A DNA stretch of 13,043 bases from positions 1-13,043 of the forward strand of contig CAKRRS010000079.1 of NCBI GenBank assembly GCA_934394665.1, written 5' to 3'. Below are positions 1 through 8,128 of the stretch, one piece after another (within the stretch, counting starts at the first letter, position 1; every line of letters begins with the position of its first letter). The notes beneath the pieces are model-generated. The model searched no databases, had not been told where the DNA came from, and saw only the letters and a program-made list of their open reading frames with translations. This DNA comes from an uncultured Acetatifactor sp. (GTDB lineage Bacteria; Bacillota; Clostridia; Lachnospirales; Lachnospiraceae). The translations under genes were made by a program, and so were the position numbers.

Positions 1-224
1 TGTACCTCACAGCACAGACCTCTTCGGGTCCGTAACCCTATCCGCTGTAACAGGCGGATCCTGTCGCAGCCTTGCTTTCACCGTTTGTTCTGTCCCGGTG
101 TCCGTTCGGTGCGCCGCTCAGAAGCCATCTTCTCCATCTGTCCGTTTCATTCCTCTCAGCCTGCCGGAATGTTCTCTGTAAAACTTCTATAAAATAGATA
201 CTCTCTTCCTCATTGCATTTGTGT
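1..224 (-). ncRNA. T-box riboswitch leader, 5' part (3' part beyond left edge)
   Basis: Read on the minus strand, this stretch has the succession of elements of a T-box leader, which senses uncharged tRNA and controls an aminoacyl-tRNA synthetase, amino-acid biosynthesis or transport gene. Seen: an AGAGAGTA segment near the 5' end (about 206-199), matching the Stem I S-turn region; ACAGAGA (about 180-174), matching the AG-bulge region; a stem CATTCC/GGAATG closing a loop that holds GGCTGAGAGG (about 171-148), matching the Stem I distal loop; TTCTGAGC (about 123-116), which typically precedes the specifier; and a hairpin ATCCGC/GCGGAT (59-40) with loop CTGTTACA, resembling the conserved Stem II/III region. 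The final CTGTGAGGTACA is the type of sequence that precedes the T-box motif, but that motif (GGTGGNACCGCG) and the terminator would lie left of position 1. The specifier cannot be read safely; CGC (Arg) just before ACCGAA is one candidate. Family assignment is by motif recognition and no covariance model was run. Confidence 0.78.
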
Positions 225-230
225 ATTCTT

Positions 231-259
231 ACAGTAGCACAGGAAATCCGGACTGTCAA
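231..259 (-). promoter_or_regulatory. Sigma-A-type promoter for the T-box transcript
   Basis: On the minus strand a perfect -35 TTGACA (254-259) is followed after exactly 17 bases by TACTGT (231-236), with TGC directly before it, giving an extended -10. Transcription would start near 224, a few bases ahead of the first T-box element. The good fit supports both the promoter and the T-box reading. Confidence 0.75.
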
Positions 260-270
260 TGCAGTTTTTG

Positions 271-298
271 TTGCCATGCAATCGTAAAGGTGTATAAT
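271..298 (+). promoter_or_regulatory. Sigma-A-type promoter of the dCache-GGDEF-EAL gene
   Basis: TTGCCA (271-276) and a perfect TATAAT (293-298) are 16 bases apart. The start site would be near 305, giving a leader of about 42 bases before the ATG at 347. The -10 lies inside a perfect 12-base AT palindrome (293-304, TATAATATTATA), which could be an operator or just AT-richness. The -35 is only 11 bases from the -35 of the divergent T-box promoter, so the two polymerases would compete for space. Confidence 0.65.
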
Positions 299-346
299 AT
301 TATATTATATAAGGTAACTTTTATAACATACATAAGAGGATATAAA

Positions 347-2581
347 ATGAAACAAATTAAATTGCCAAAGCAGACCTTGATCATTCTGGGCATTGCTCTG
401 GTACTGGTAATTTCCACTGTCATGTGGAGTTCTGCGCAGATCACACAGGATACAAAGAAGGAAGTGCAGTCCACTCTCCGGGATGTTGCCACGCAGAACG
501 CCCTGATCGTACAGCAGGAGATCCGTGAAAACTTCAACTTATTATACAGCCTTGCCGATGCGATCAGTGTTTCTCCGGATACAGCCAATGCCAGATCCAT
601 TGCCGCACAGTTGGAATCTTTCGTCTCCACCTATGAGTTTAAGCGGATCGGCTTCATCTCACCGGATGGTCAGGCAGTGAGCACTGACGGCTATGTACAA
701 GATCTGTCCAGCAGAGATTTTTTCAAAGAGGGTATGCAGGGACTTCCCGGTATTACCAATACTCTTCAGGATCGAATGGGTACTCCGGAGCCCATCAATG
801 TATTCAGCATTCCTGTATATGATCAGAGTGATTCCATTATCGGTGTTTTATTTGCCACCTATCGGAACCAGCATTTTGAAGAAATTTTAGGCGTGCAATC
901 CTTTAATAATCAGGGATTCAGTTGTCTGGTAAATCAGGACGGTGACCTGATCGCCACATCTTCCAATGCACCGGCTTCCCTGCAGGAAGCTTACCGTATG
1001 TCCGATTATCTGGCTCAGAATGCCCGTAACGACCAGCCCTTGCAGGATCTGCATACGCTGCTTCAGAGTTCTTCTTCCAACGGTGGTTATTTCTATGGAG
1101 ACAGTCAGAAGTATTATTACTATGCGGCTGCATTGGACAATCTCCGCAGCGACAGACAGTGGTTCATCCTGACTATTGTTCCCGATCAGGTACTTTCCAG
1201 TCGTTCCGCTCCGATATTGCTTCAGGTGCGGCTGCTGGTCCTGCTGATCATTGTGATCGCCGGAGTCGGTACTTTTGCTTTTGTGCACAGTATCCGGATA
1301 CAGCGTAGACAATTATATCGTCTGGCCTATGTGGATCCTCTGACGAATGGTGATAATTTTGCCTGCTTCAAGGAGAAATTATCCCACCGAGACGGAGACA
1401 GCGGCTTCTATGTTGCCCTGGATCTTCAGGATTTCAAGCTGATCAATAATACCTGTGGTGTAGCCAAGGGTGACGAAACACTGTCGGAAGTATGGAATCT
1501 TCTGCAAACCGGTACGCATCTGGGTGAATTTTCCGCCCACATCAATGCAGACCGGTTCATCCTGTTCCTGCGGGATAATGACCGGCGTACCTTAGAACCC
1601 AGATTGGAGTGCCTGTGTCAGGATATTTCCAATCTGTCCACAAAGCTTAATATTCCGAAACTGTTCCCTCTGTGCGGTATTTATGAGACTGCCGATCACA
1701 AGGAAATCGAGCAGAATTACGGCAAGGCTGTACAGGCTAAGTATCCGATAAAGGGAAAACGTACCAGACATTATGCTTTTTATGAAGATCTGGATATCAA
1801 ACAGCTCTCCGAGGATCGTCTGATGGAAGATATCTTCGAAGACGCCCTAAAGAACGGAGAATTCCAGCTGTGGTATCAGCCGAAAGTAGACCCCGTCACC
1901 GGAAACATTCTGGGAGCGGAGGCTCTGATCCGTTGGAAGCGCCCCGACGGCACCATGCTCTCCCCCGGGAAGTTCATTCCATTATTTGAGAAAAACGGTA
2001 ATATCACAACACTGGATGAATATGTGTTCCGCACAGTGTGCGCACAACAGCAGAGATGGCTGCAGGCCAGAGCAACATTGTATCCGATTTCTGTAAATAT
2101 TTCCAGAGTCAGCCTATACTACAGCAATGTGGTAGATAAGTACCGGGAGATTTTGAATTCTTTCCGGCTGGATCCGAAATATGTTCCGTTAGAAATCACT
2201 GAGAGTGCTACCATTGATAACAGTGATATTTCCTCCCTGATCGAGCAGTTCCATGAAGCGGGATTTACTTTACTGCTGGATGATTTCGGAAGCGGTTATT
2301 CTTCTCTGTCTTCGCTGAATGTCATGCATTTCGATACAATCAAGCTGGATAAGAGTCTGATCGATTACATTGGTGACCGGAACGGTGAAAAGCTGCTGCT
2401 GCACATCACACAGCTGCTGCAGAGCTTCGGTATGACTATTACTGCAGAGGGTGTAGAAACTTCGGATCAGGTAGAGTTTCTGAAGAATCTTCACTGTGAT
2501 GATATTCAGGGTTACTACTTCTCGAAGCCATTACCGATAAATGAATTTGAAGATTTTGTAAGAAAGCATACAGGTCTGTAG
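347..2581 (+). CDS. Membrane sensor with dCache-like, degenerate GGDEF and EAL domains (probable c-di-GMP phosphodiesterase)
   Basis: A 744-residue protein. It has a membrane segment at about 11-29, an extracytoplasmic region of about 260 residues resembling a dCache sensor, a second membrane segment at about 294-314, then GGDEF and EAL domains. The GGDEF signature is degraded: HINADRF (NADRF at 400-404) replaces the active-site GGDEF, so cyclase activity is unlikely. The EAL domain keeps its key motifs: GAEALIRW (E525), VNISR, EITES, DDFGSGYSSL (D645, D646), KLDKS and AEGVET (E701). It should therefore hydrolyse c-di-GMP to pGpG at the inner membrane face, probably in response to an external ligand. 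The start at 347 is chosen for the AAGAGGA ribosome binding site at 334-340, 6 bases upstream; the frame is open back to 221 but that stretch contains the promoter. The gene is monocistronic, ends in a terminator, and is divergent from the T-box unit. The sensed ligand cannot be told from sequence. Confidence 0.92.
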   Translation: MKQIKLPKQTLIILGIALVLVISTVMWSSAQITQDTKKEVQSTLRDVATQNALIVQQEIRENFNLLYSLADAISVSPDTANARSIAAQLESFVSTYEFKRIGFISPDGQAVSTDGYVQDLSSRDFFKEGMQGLPGITNTLQDRMGTPEPINVFSIPVYDQSDSIIGVLFATYRNQHFEEILGVQSFNNQGFSCLVNQDGDLIATSSNAPASLQEAYRMSDYLAQNARNDQPLQDLHTLLQSSSSNGGYFYGDSQKYYYYAAALDNLRSDRQWFILTIVPDQVLSSRSAPILLQVRLLVLLIIVIAGVGTFAFVHSIRIQRRQLYRLAYVDPLTNGDNFACFKEKLSHRDGDSGFYVALDLQDFKLINNTCGVAKGDETLSEVWNLLQTGTHLGEFSAHINADRFILFLRDNDRRTLEPRLECLCQDISNLSTKLNIPKLFPLCGIYETADHKEIEQNYGKAVQAKYPIKGKRTRHYAFYEDLDIKQLSEDRLMEDIFEDALKNGEFQLWYQPKVDPVTGNILGAEALIRWKRPDGTMLSPGKFIPLFEKNGNITTLDEYVFRTVCAQQQRWLQARATLYPISVNISRVSLYYSNVVDKYREILNSFRLDPKYVPLEITESATIDNSDISSLIEQFHEAGFTLLLDDFGSGYSSLSSLNVMHFDTIKLDKSLIDYIGDRNGEKLLLHITQLLQSFGMTITAEGVETSDQVEFLKNLHCDDIQGYYFSKPLPINEFEDFVRKHTGL

Positions 2582-2610
2582 GGTTCGCCCACAGACCTGC
2601 TTTATTTTCT
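2571..2610 (+). terminator. Intrinsic terminator between convergent genes
   Basis: The 9-bp stem CAGGTCTGT (2571-2579)/ACAGACCTG (2591-2599) continues, past one unpaired A, into GGG/CCC closed by a TTCG tetraloop. It is followed by CTTTATTTTCT. The TAG stop codon of the EAL gene (2579-2581) lies inside the hairpin. On the minus strand the same hairpin lies downstream of the GH13 gene but its T tract there (TATGCTTTCTT) is weak, so termination in that direction is possible but less certain. Confidence 0.85.
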
Positions 2611-2650
2611 CTGTTTCTGTCCTTTTATGCTATGTGCATATCTTTTACCG

Positions 2651-4417
2651 CTATTCTTTCCCCAAAATCAGGATTGAAAAGGCCGGAAGTGTAACCTCTG
2701 TACCATTTTGCTCTGCTGCATTTTCTGCGGTGTAAAGTTCTCCAAGCACTGTCAGATCCTCTGCTGCCGTCTCTCCCACCGTAAGTCCGGTCAGATCCAC
2801 CGTTACCGGCTCCGCCGAAGTATTGCCAAGCATCAGTAACGTGCTGTCTTCATAACTTCTGGTCAGTGCAAAATACTGTTTTGCATCATCCGGTGCCGCC
2901 GAATATTGCTCCAGATAAACAGTCGTGCCTCTGGCGATTTCGGGATTCTGATTGCGAATCTTGATCACCTGTTTTACATAATTATAAATCGAATCCGGAT
3001 CGTCCTGTTGTTCCTGCAGACTGTCAAATTTCATCTGAAAATCTTCCATATCCGCCGGTCCTTTACACATACCTGCAGCATTTTTGTCCTTGCTCCAGTA
3101 CATCGGTGCCCGTTTATTCTCGTCTTTGCCGGAACCTTTCATCCCGAGTTCTTCGCCATAATAGAGGAATGCATTGCCGCTCATCAACAGGTTCAGGGCA
3201 TTTCCCATTTTTGTCTGTGCCTCGCTGTTTTCCCCTGCATAATATCCGGTGCTGCGTCCCATATCATGATTCGTGTAAAAAGGCGCATTGATATAATTCG
3301 CATTATATGCCTCATACATCGTCTGCTCCGCTTCCAGATTTTTCGCATAGGAAGCAGCGGACGCCTTGCCGTTTACCACATTGGCAATGATACCGGATTT
3401 ATCGGCAAAAGTGAAATCAAACATACTGTCTGCGCCGCTCTCGTAATATTTTGCATAGGTATTCTGATCCGTCCAGCATTCACACACCAGATAATTCTCC
3501 GGATCTTTGCCATGCACATAGTCAGCAAACCAGCTTAAAATCTCTACATTGTCTTCCGTAGAGCCGGTGACATATTCTTTTACCGCATCCAGACGGAAGC
3601 CGTCCACACCTCTGTCCAGCCAGAAATCCGCGACCTGCTCAAATCCCTGCCGTACCGCCTCATTTTCCAGATTCAGATCCGGCATGCCGTCCCAGAAGCG
3701 CGCCTCATAGTACCAGTCCGTTCCGTTTACCTGCGCATAACCGCTCTGTGCTTCTTTTGAAAAGTGATAATACTCCACGTAAGGGCACTCTGCAGGATCA
3801 GGTTCCGCTCCGTCCGGAAGGTTTTTCAAGTATTCCACAGCCTGTAAAAACCAGGGATGTTTACTGGAGGAATGATTCATCGCCAGATCCAGGATCACCC
3901 GGATCCCACGCTCGTGGCAAGCGGACAATAGTGCATCGAAATCTTCCAGCGTTCCATACTCCGGATCGATGTTTTCATAATCTGTCGTATCGTATTTGTG
4001 GTAGGTCGTAGAGGGCATGACCGGCATCAGCCAAATGCCGTTTATGCCCAGATCCGTATCTGTCGTATCGTCACCATCGTTCAGATAGTCCAGCTTTTCC
4101 AGTACACCCCGGAGATCTCCGATACCGTCTCCATCGCTGTCATAAAAGGAATAAACGAACATTTCATAGTAGGTGCGGTATTTGTCATCCCGGATCTGTA
4201 ATGCTCTGTTATCCTGTGCCAATGATTTTTCGTTTGACGCCGCCTGTGTCGACGCTGCCTGATCCGATAAGTCCTGTGATAATGTGGTCTGTGTCAGATC
4301 CGACACACCTGTATTCTGTGTTTCTGCAGTATTTCCTGTGGTATTCTTTCCGCAGGCTGTAACGGAAAATGCCATAGTTGCCACCAACATGATCGCTATT
4401 ATTTTTTTTCTGTTCAT
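2651..4417 (-). CDS. GH13 alpha-amylase-family lipoprotein
   Basis: A 588-residue glycoside hydrolase expected to hydrolyse (or transglycosylate) alpha-glucosidic bonds in starch-type glucans outside the cell. The N-terminus is a lipoprotein signal: basic start, hydrophobic core, and lipobox V-T-A-C with Cys22 as the lipidated residue. A Ser/Thr/Gln-rich linker runs to about residue 75. The catalytic barrel shows a calcium-site-like DSDGDGIGDL (93-102), region I DLAMNH (177-182), region II GFRLDAV with nucleophile D277, region III CECW with acid/base E313, and region IV TNHD with D385. A C-terminal beta domain runs from about 500; no separate starch-binding module is evident. The start is set by AGGAGA (4425-4430), 7 bases upstream. 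It follows the GH2 gene by 54 bases with no promoter or terminator seen between, so it is probably the last gene of that unit. The overall pattern (MPSTTYHKYD, NHSSSKHPWF) fits bacterial extracellular amylases or oligosaccharide hydrolases; the exact bond specificity is not readable. Confidence 0.93.
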   Translation of the reverse strand: MNRKKIIAIMLVATMAFSVTACGKNTTGNTAETQNTGVSDLTQTTLSQDLSDQAASTQAASNEKSLAQDNRALQIRDDKYRTYYEMFVYSFYDSDGDGIGDLRGVLEKLDYLNDGDDTTDTDLGINGIWLMPVMPSTTYHKYDTTDYENIDPEYGTLEDFDALLSACHERGIRVILDLAMNHSSSKHPWFLQAVEYLKNLPDGAEPDPAECPYVEYYHFSKEAQSGYAQVNGTDWYYEARFWDGMPDLNLENEAVRQGFEQVADFWLDRGVDGFRLDAVKEYVTGSTEDNVEILSWFADYVHGKDPENYLVCECWTDQNTYAKYYESGADSMFDFTFADKSGIIANVVNGKASAASYAKNLEAEQTMYEAYNANYINAPFYTNHDMGRSTGYYAGENSEAQTKMGNALNLLMSGNAFLYYGEELGMKGSGKDENKRAPMYWSKDKNAAGMCKGPADMEDFQMKFDSLQEQQDDPDSIYNYVKQVIKIRNQNPEIARGTTVYLEQYSAAPDDAKQYFALTRSYEDSTLLMLGNTSAEPVTVDLTGLTVGETAAEDLTVLGELYTAENAAEQNGTEVTLPAFSILILGKE

Positions 4418-4471
4418 ATGTCCTTCTCCTTTATGCGAACCCGATTTTCCTTATCCCTGTCTTACTTTTCC

Positions 4472-7400
4472 TCATTGCCTGCAAGGTATCTCCGGCGTCA
4501 TTCCGCTCTTCTCAAACCGGAACCACTTGAAGTCAAAATTGCATCCCGGCAGGAAGACAAAGGTTACTTTCTGCTCTCCTGCCACTTTTTTCAGTGAGAA
4601 ACGCAGTTCTGTATATTCCTCGCTGTGGGGGAACGGAAGCACCTGTGTCTCACCGTCTGTGAATCGTAACTGAATTGTATTCTGCTGCAGCGGTGTCCGT
4701 CCGCAGATGACAATGCTGTCAGTACCGGTTTCTCCAAAATCCATCCCGGCTAATTCCAGCGAAACATTATTGCCGATCTGTTCAATCGCATCTTCCGTCC
4801 GCACAAAGCTGTCACCATAGGTGATGCCGTCTGTGAGTGCAAACAGTTTCGCATAGGCCTTCTCCTGTCTGGTGAAATGAAATTCCTTCAGGAAGAATTT
4901 ATCGGATGATACAATTGTCACATCAGTAACACCTTTTAATCTGACAGGCAGTTCAAATGTCTCCGGCTGGAACACTTCCCAGATTCCCGGTTTCTGATAG
5001 ATCACTTCTCCTGCCAGTCTTCCGGCAGCAGGTTTTCCCTCCCAGATCTGAATCCTGTGAGGATCATTGTCATTTGCGAACACAGACAGCGTGATCTCAT
5101 TGCTTCCAGACTCTCCGAAGTCGAGAGATTCATATACCAGTGCCGTAGGTAATGCCTTGTCTGTTCCCGCACTGTTCTCCACGCCGCGGCTCACATCACC
5201 GCCGATACTTTCAGCATAAGAGATACCTGCCACCGGCTCATACGGTGACCGGAAGGTCTGTCCCATGCCCTGCACGATAAAATCAAGCTGTGAGATCAGT
5301 TTCACGGAAGGCGTTCCGTTACAGGTCATACATCTGACCTGAAAATTCCCGTCACTTATCGCTGTAATGCGGATGTTTTCACCGTCTTCCAGCTCTTCTA
5401 ATTTTGCAATAGAACTGGGAATACCTGTCGGGTCTGTCACCTTCCAGATGCGTTTGCGGTCTGTAGCCGCCATCGGCCGGATCATGGTATGTATCACTGT
5501 CGAAGGATGTTCATGATCCAAAACTGTCGTCTCAGCCTGCAGTTCCAGTTTGCGCACAGGTACAAAACCGGGGGCAACAAACGCAGGCGGATATTCTGTA
5601 TTTTCTTCCGATGCGCAGCTTCCTTCACGCACCGGTGCTTCTGTTGCCTGTAACTTAAGTGTCGCCTCTTTTGCAGCTGTCATACTATCCGCTTTGTCAT
5701 CCGCTTTCTCCCGGGCATCCTCTACGGTGACACGGATCTCTCCGGGTGTCGTCTTCGCTGCGATCATCGCCAGGAGCTTTCCCTGGAACAATTTGCGCAC
5801 GGTTCCCTTATAAGCATCATAGTCCGTGCTGTCACCGTTATCCAGTCCGATCAGCCGGCCGGCACCTTCTACCGTGACACGGACATAATCGGATGCATTT
5901 TCCACAGGATAACCATCTTTGTCTTCTGCGGAAATTTCCACAAAGATCATATCTTCTCCATCCGCATGTAATACCGTCTTGTCCGGTTTCATCACATAAT
6001 GATCGGTGTCTCCAAACGAATGCCGTTCCTGCCTTGCGATCTCTCTGCCGGTTTCATCATAAGCCACTGCACAGATACTTCCCGGTTCGTAAGGGACTTT
6101 CCAGGAAGGCTGTAACACGGTTCCTTTTTTATGATCGATCTGCTCCCTTCCCTGTGATACACCGTTTACAAATAATTCCACTTCCGGTGCATTGCTTGTA
6201 ATCCGCACATCTACAAGCTGTCCCGGATTAAAGTCCCAGTAAGGATAGACATGAATCATCGGATTTTTCCCTGCATCCGTCCACTCCGACCGGAACAGAT
6301 AATAAGAGTCCTTGGGGAAACCTGCCGTATCTATCTGTCCAAAATAGCTGTTTTTCGTCTGATAAGGCGTCGGCTCTCCGATGTAATCGATCGCTGTCCA
6401 GATAAACTGTCCGCAGGAATAAGGGGTATCTCTGTCCATGATGATACAGTATTCCGCATTTTTCGCTGCCCAGCTGGTCGTGCTGTTACCCAGTGCAGAG
6501 CATTGTTCATCGTCTTCGATCAATGTCGCACGTTCCAGCGGAAAGTGATAGATTCCGCGGCTCTGTACTACGGAAGAGGTCTCGCTGCCGTAGATGATCC
6601 AGTCCGGATGTTTCTCATGATGCTCCGCATAATATTTTTCGGCATAATTGTACCCCTCCACTTTCACGATATCCGCACATTTCTGCGCATTCTCCCAGGG
6701 CATATAGTTCGATCCGATCGTCACCGGTGCCACTTTACGATAGTCCCATTCCCTGACTGCTGCGATCAGTCTGCGCGTGATTTCCTGCCCGTGGGCATCT
6801 GCGTGGGTATCCGGAATCTCATTGCCGATACTCCATAGGATAACAGACGCATGGTTCCGGTCTCTGCGGATCCAGCTACGCACATCTTTTTCAGCCCATT
6901 CATCAAAAAATCTGGCATAATCATACGGATTTTTTGCCATCTCCCACATATCAAAGGCTTCCGATAATACCAGGAATCCCATTTCATCGGCAAGCTCCAT
7001 CACATCCACTGCCGGCATGTTGTGGGAAGTACGGAGTGCATTGACTCCCATGGAACGCATGAGGTTAAACTTCCGGCGCATGGCTTCTTTGTGGAAGGCC
7101 GCTCCCAGCGCTCCCAGGTCATGGTGGTCGCAGGTACCGTTCAGGCGTACCTTTCTGCCGTTTAAGAGAAATCCCTGTTCCGGATCGAAAGTGATCGTCC
7201 GGAAACCGATCCGGACGTGCTCTTCCTGGCACAATTTTGTCGTTTGATTTTCCCCGGCATTTTGTGCCATTTCAGGGTATTCTATGATAGAATTCTTTTC
7301 TTCGATGATTTTCTCTGCATCTATATTTTCGCTACTCCGAAGCAGTTTTACTTGCAGATCATACAAATACGGTGCCGTAATATCCCATTTGTCCGGATAT

Positions 7401-8101
7401 TCCACGGGGATCGTTATTGTTACAGTCTCCTGCCCACAGGGAACCGGCTGCTTTACGCAAAATATCTCGCATCGGTCTCTATTTTCACCGGTGGGAAAGT
7501 TTGGATTTGCGCCATCATATAAGCGATATTCCAGGATATACTGTCCCTGTTCACTTTCCTGACATCCGTGACAGATTTCTGTATCTATCGTCAGGTCATA
7601 CCCTTTTTCTGTCTCCACAGCAGAAGTATAGATACCGTCCAAGGGAATACAGGTCTCCGGCAGGCGGATCATCCACACATCACGATAGATTCCGGCACCA
7701 CTGTACCAACGGCTGTTCGGTGCCTGAAATACCACGCGCAGCACCACCTCGTTGTCTCCCTCCTGCAGTGCTTCCGTAATATCCCAGTCAAACGTGGAAT
7801 AACCGTATTTCCAGTCTCCGAGATGTACACCGTTTACATAGATGGATGTATCCATATACACTCCTTCAAATCGAAGGATAACATGTTGTCCATTCTCTTC
7901 TTTTTCCGGGAAATAGGAAAATGACTTGCGATACCAGCCGATACTGTCCTCGTACAGATTTTTCGTATCATAAATCAGCCAGTCATGCGGCAGATCCACC
8001 GATTTCATCGCCCGTTCCCAAACCTGTCTGTCCTTCCAGTCTACTCCCAATGCGGTTTTTGCAAAATACCAGTGATCGTTCCATAACGTTCTGCTGTTCA
8101 T
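4472..8101 (-). CDS. Large multidomain GH2 beta-glycosidase (beta-galactosidase-like) with tandem C-terminal CBM-like modules
   Basis: A 1209-residue retaining beta-glycosidase. Seen in order: N-terminal GH2 sugar-binding sandwich (about 1-150, with GWYRKSF and SGAGIYRDVW), immunoglobulin-like sandwich (about 150-305), and TIM barrel (about 305-610) with RDRNHASV..WSIGNE, acid/base E428, and nucleophile E507 in YGSETSS. Then come a DUF4982-type domain (about 620-690), a GH2 C-terminal domain-5-like region (about 700-800), a linker, and two related beta-sandwich modules at about 985-1080 and 1110-1200. No signal peptide or membrane segment is seen and cysteines are many, so it is probably cytoplasmic and acts on imported oligosaccharides. 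Beta-galactosidase is the usual annotation for this architecture, but beta-glucuronidase or another beta-linkage cannot be excluded. The start codon has AGGAA 5 bases upstream. It lies 27 bases after the PAP2 stop and 54 before GH13, implying cotranscription. Confidence 0.92.
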   Translation of the reverse strand: MNSRTLWNDHWYFAKTALGVDWKDRQVWERAMKSVDLPHDWLIYDTKNLYEDSIGWYRKSFSYFPEKEENGQHVILRFEGVYMDTSIYVNGVHLGDWKYGYSTFDWDITEALQEGDNEVVLRVVFQAPNSRWYSGAGIYRDVWMIRLPETCIPLDGIYTSAVETEKGYDLTIDTEICHGCQESEQGQYILEYRLYDGANPNFPTGENRDRCEIFCVKQPVPCGQETVTITIPVEYPDKWDITAPYLYDLQVKLLRSSENIDAEKIIEEKNSIIEYPEMAQNAGENQTTKLCQEEHVRIGFRTITFDPEQGFLLNGRKVRLNGTCDHHDLGALGAAFHKEAMRRKFNLMRSMGVNALRTSHNMPAVDVMELADEMGFLVLSEAFDMWEMAKNPYDYARFFDEWAEKDVRSWIRRDRNHASVILWSIGNEIPDTHADAHGQEITRRLIAAVREWDYRKVAPVTIGSNYMPWENAQKCADIVKVEGYNYAEKYYAEHHEKHPDWIIYGSETSSVVQSRGIYHFPLERATLIEDDEQCSALGNSTTSWAAKNAEYCIIMDRDTPYSCGQFIWTAIDYIGEPTPYQTKNSYFGQIDTAGFPKDSYYLFRSEWTDAGKNPMIHVYPYWDFNPGQLVDVRITSNAPEVELFVNGVSQGREQIDHKKGTVLQPSWKVPYEPGSICAVAYDETGREIARQERHSFGDTDHYVMKPDKTVLHADGEDMIFVEISAEDKDGYPVENASDYVRVTVEGAGRLIGLDNGDSTDYDAYKGTVRKLFQGKLLAMIAAKTTPGEIRVTVEDAREKADDKADSMTAAKEATLKLQATEAPVREGSCASEENTEYPPAFVAPGFVPVRKLELQAETTVLDHEHPSTVIHTMIRPMAATDRKRIWKVTDPTGIPSSIAKLEELEDGENIRITAISDGNFQVRCMTCNGTPSVKLISQLDFIVQGMGQTFRSPYEPVAGISYAESIGGDVSRGVENSAGTDKALPTALVYESLDFGESGSNEITLSVFANDNDPHRIQIWEGKPAAGRLAGEVIYQKPGIWEVFQPETFELPVRLKGVTDVTIVSSDKFFLKEFHFTRQEKAYAKLFALTDGITYGDSFVRTEDAIEQIGNNVSLELAGMDFGETGTDSIVICGRTPLQQNTIQLRFTDGETQVLPFPHSEEYTELRFSLKKVAGEQKVTFVFLPGCNFDFKWFRFEKSGMTPEIPCRQ

Positions 8102-8128
8102 CTGCGTTCCTGACCTTTCTTATCTATT

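Noticed and set aside
38..277. Minus-strand open frame of 79 codons over the left intergenic region
   Set aside because: It covers the T-box leader and begins upstream of the predicted transcription start; the peptide has no recognisable features.
221..346. Upstream extension of the EAL gene's reading frame to a GTG at 221
   Set aside because: No ribosome binding site, and the stretch contains the gene's own promoter (-35 at 271, -10 at 293); the ATG at 347 has AAGAGGA at the right distance.
2906..3538. A 210-codon plus-strand open frame inside the GH13 gene
   Set aside because: It is antisense to a gene with complete catalytic motifs and shows no domain or ribosome binding site; many such shadows occur on the plus strand opposite the minus-strand genes.
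6251..6838. A 195-codon plus-strand open frame inside the GH2 gene
   Set aside because: It is antisense to the GH2 catalytic barrel and its translation has no family resemblance.
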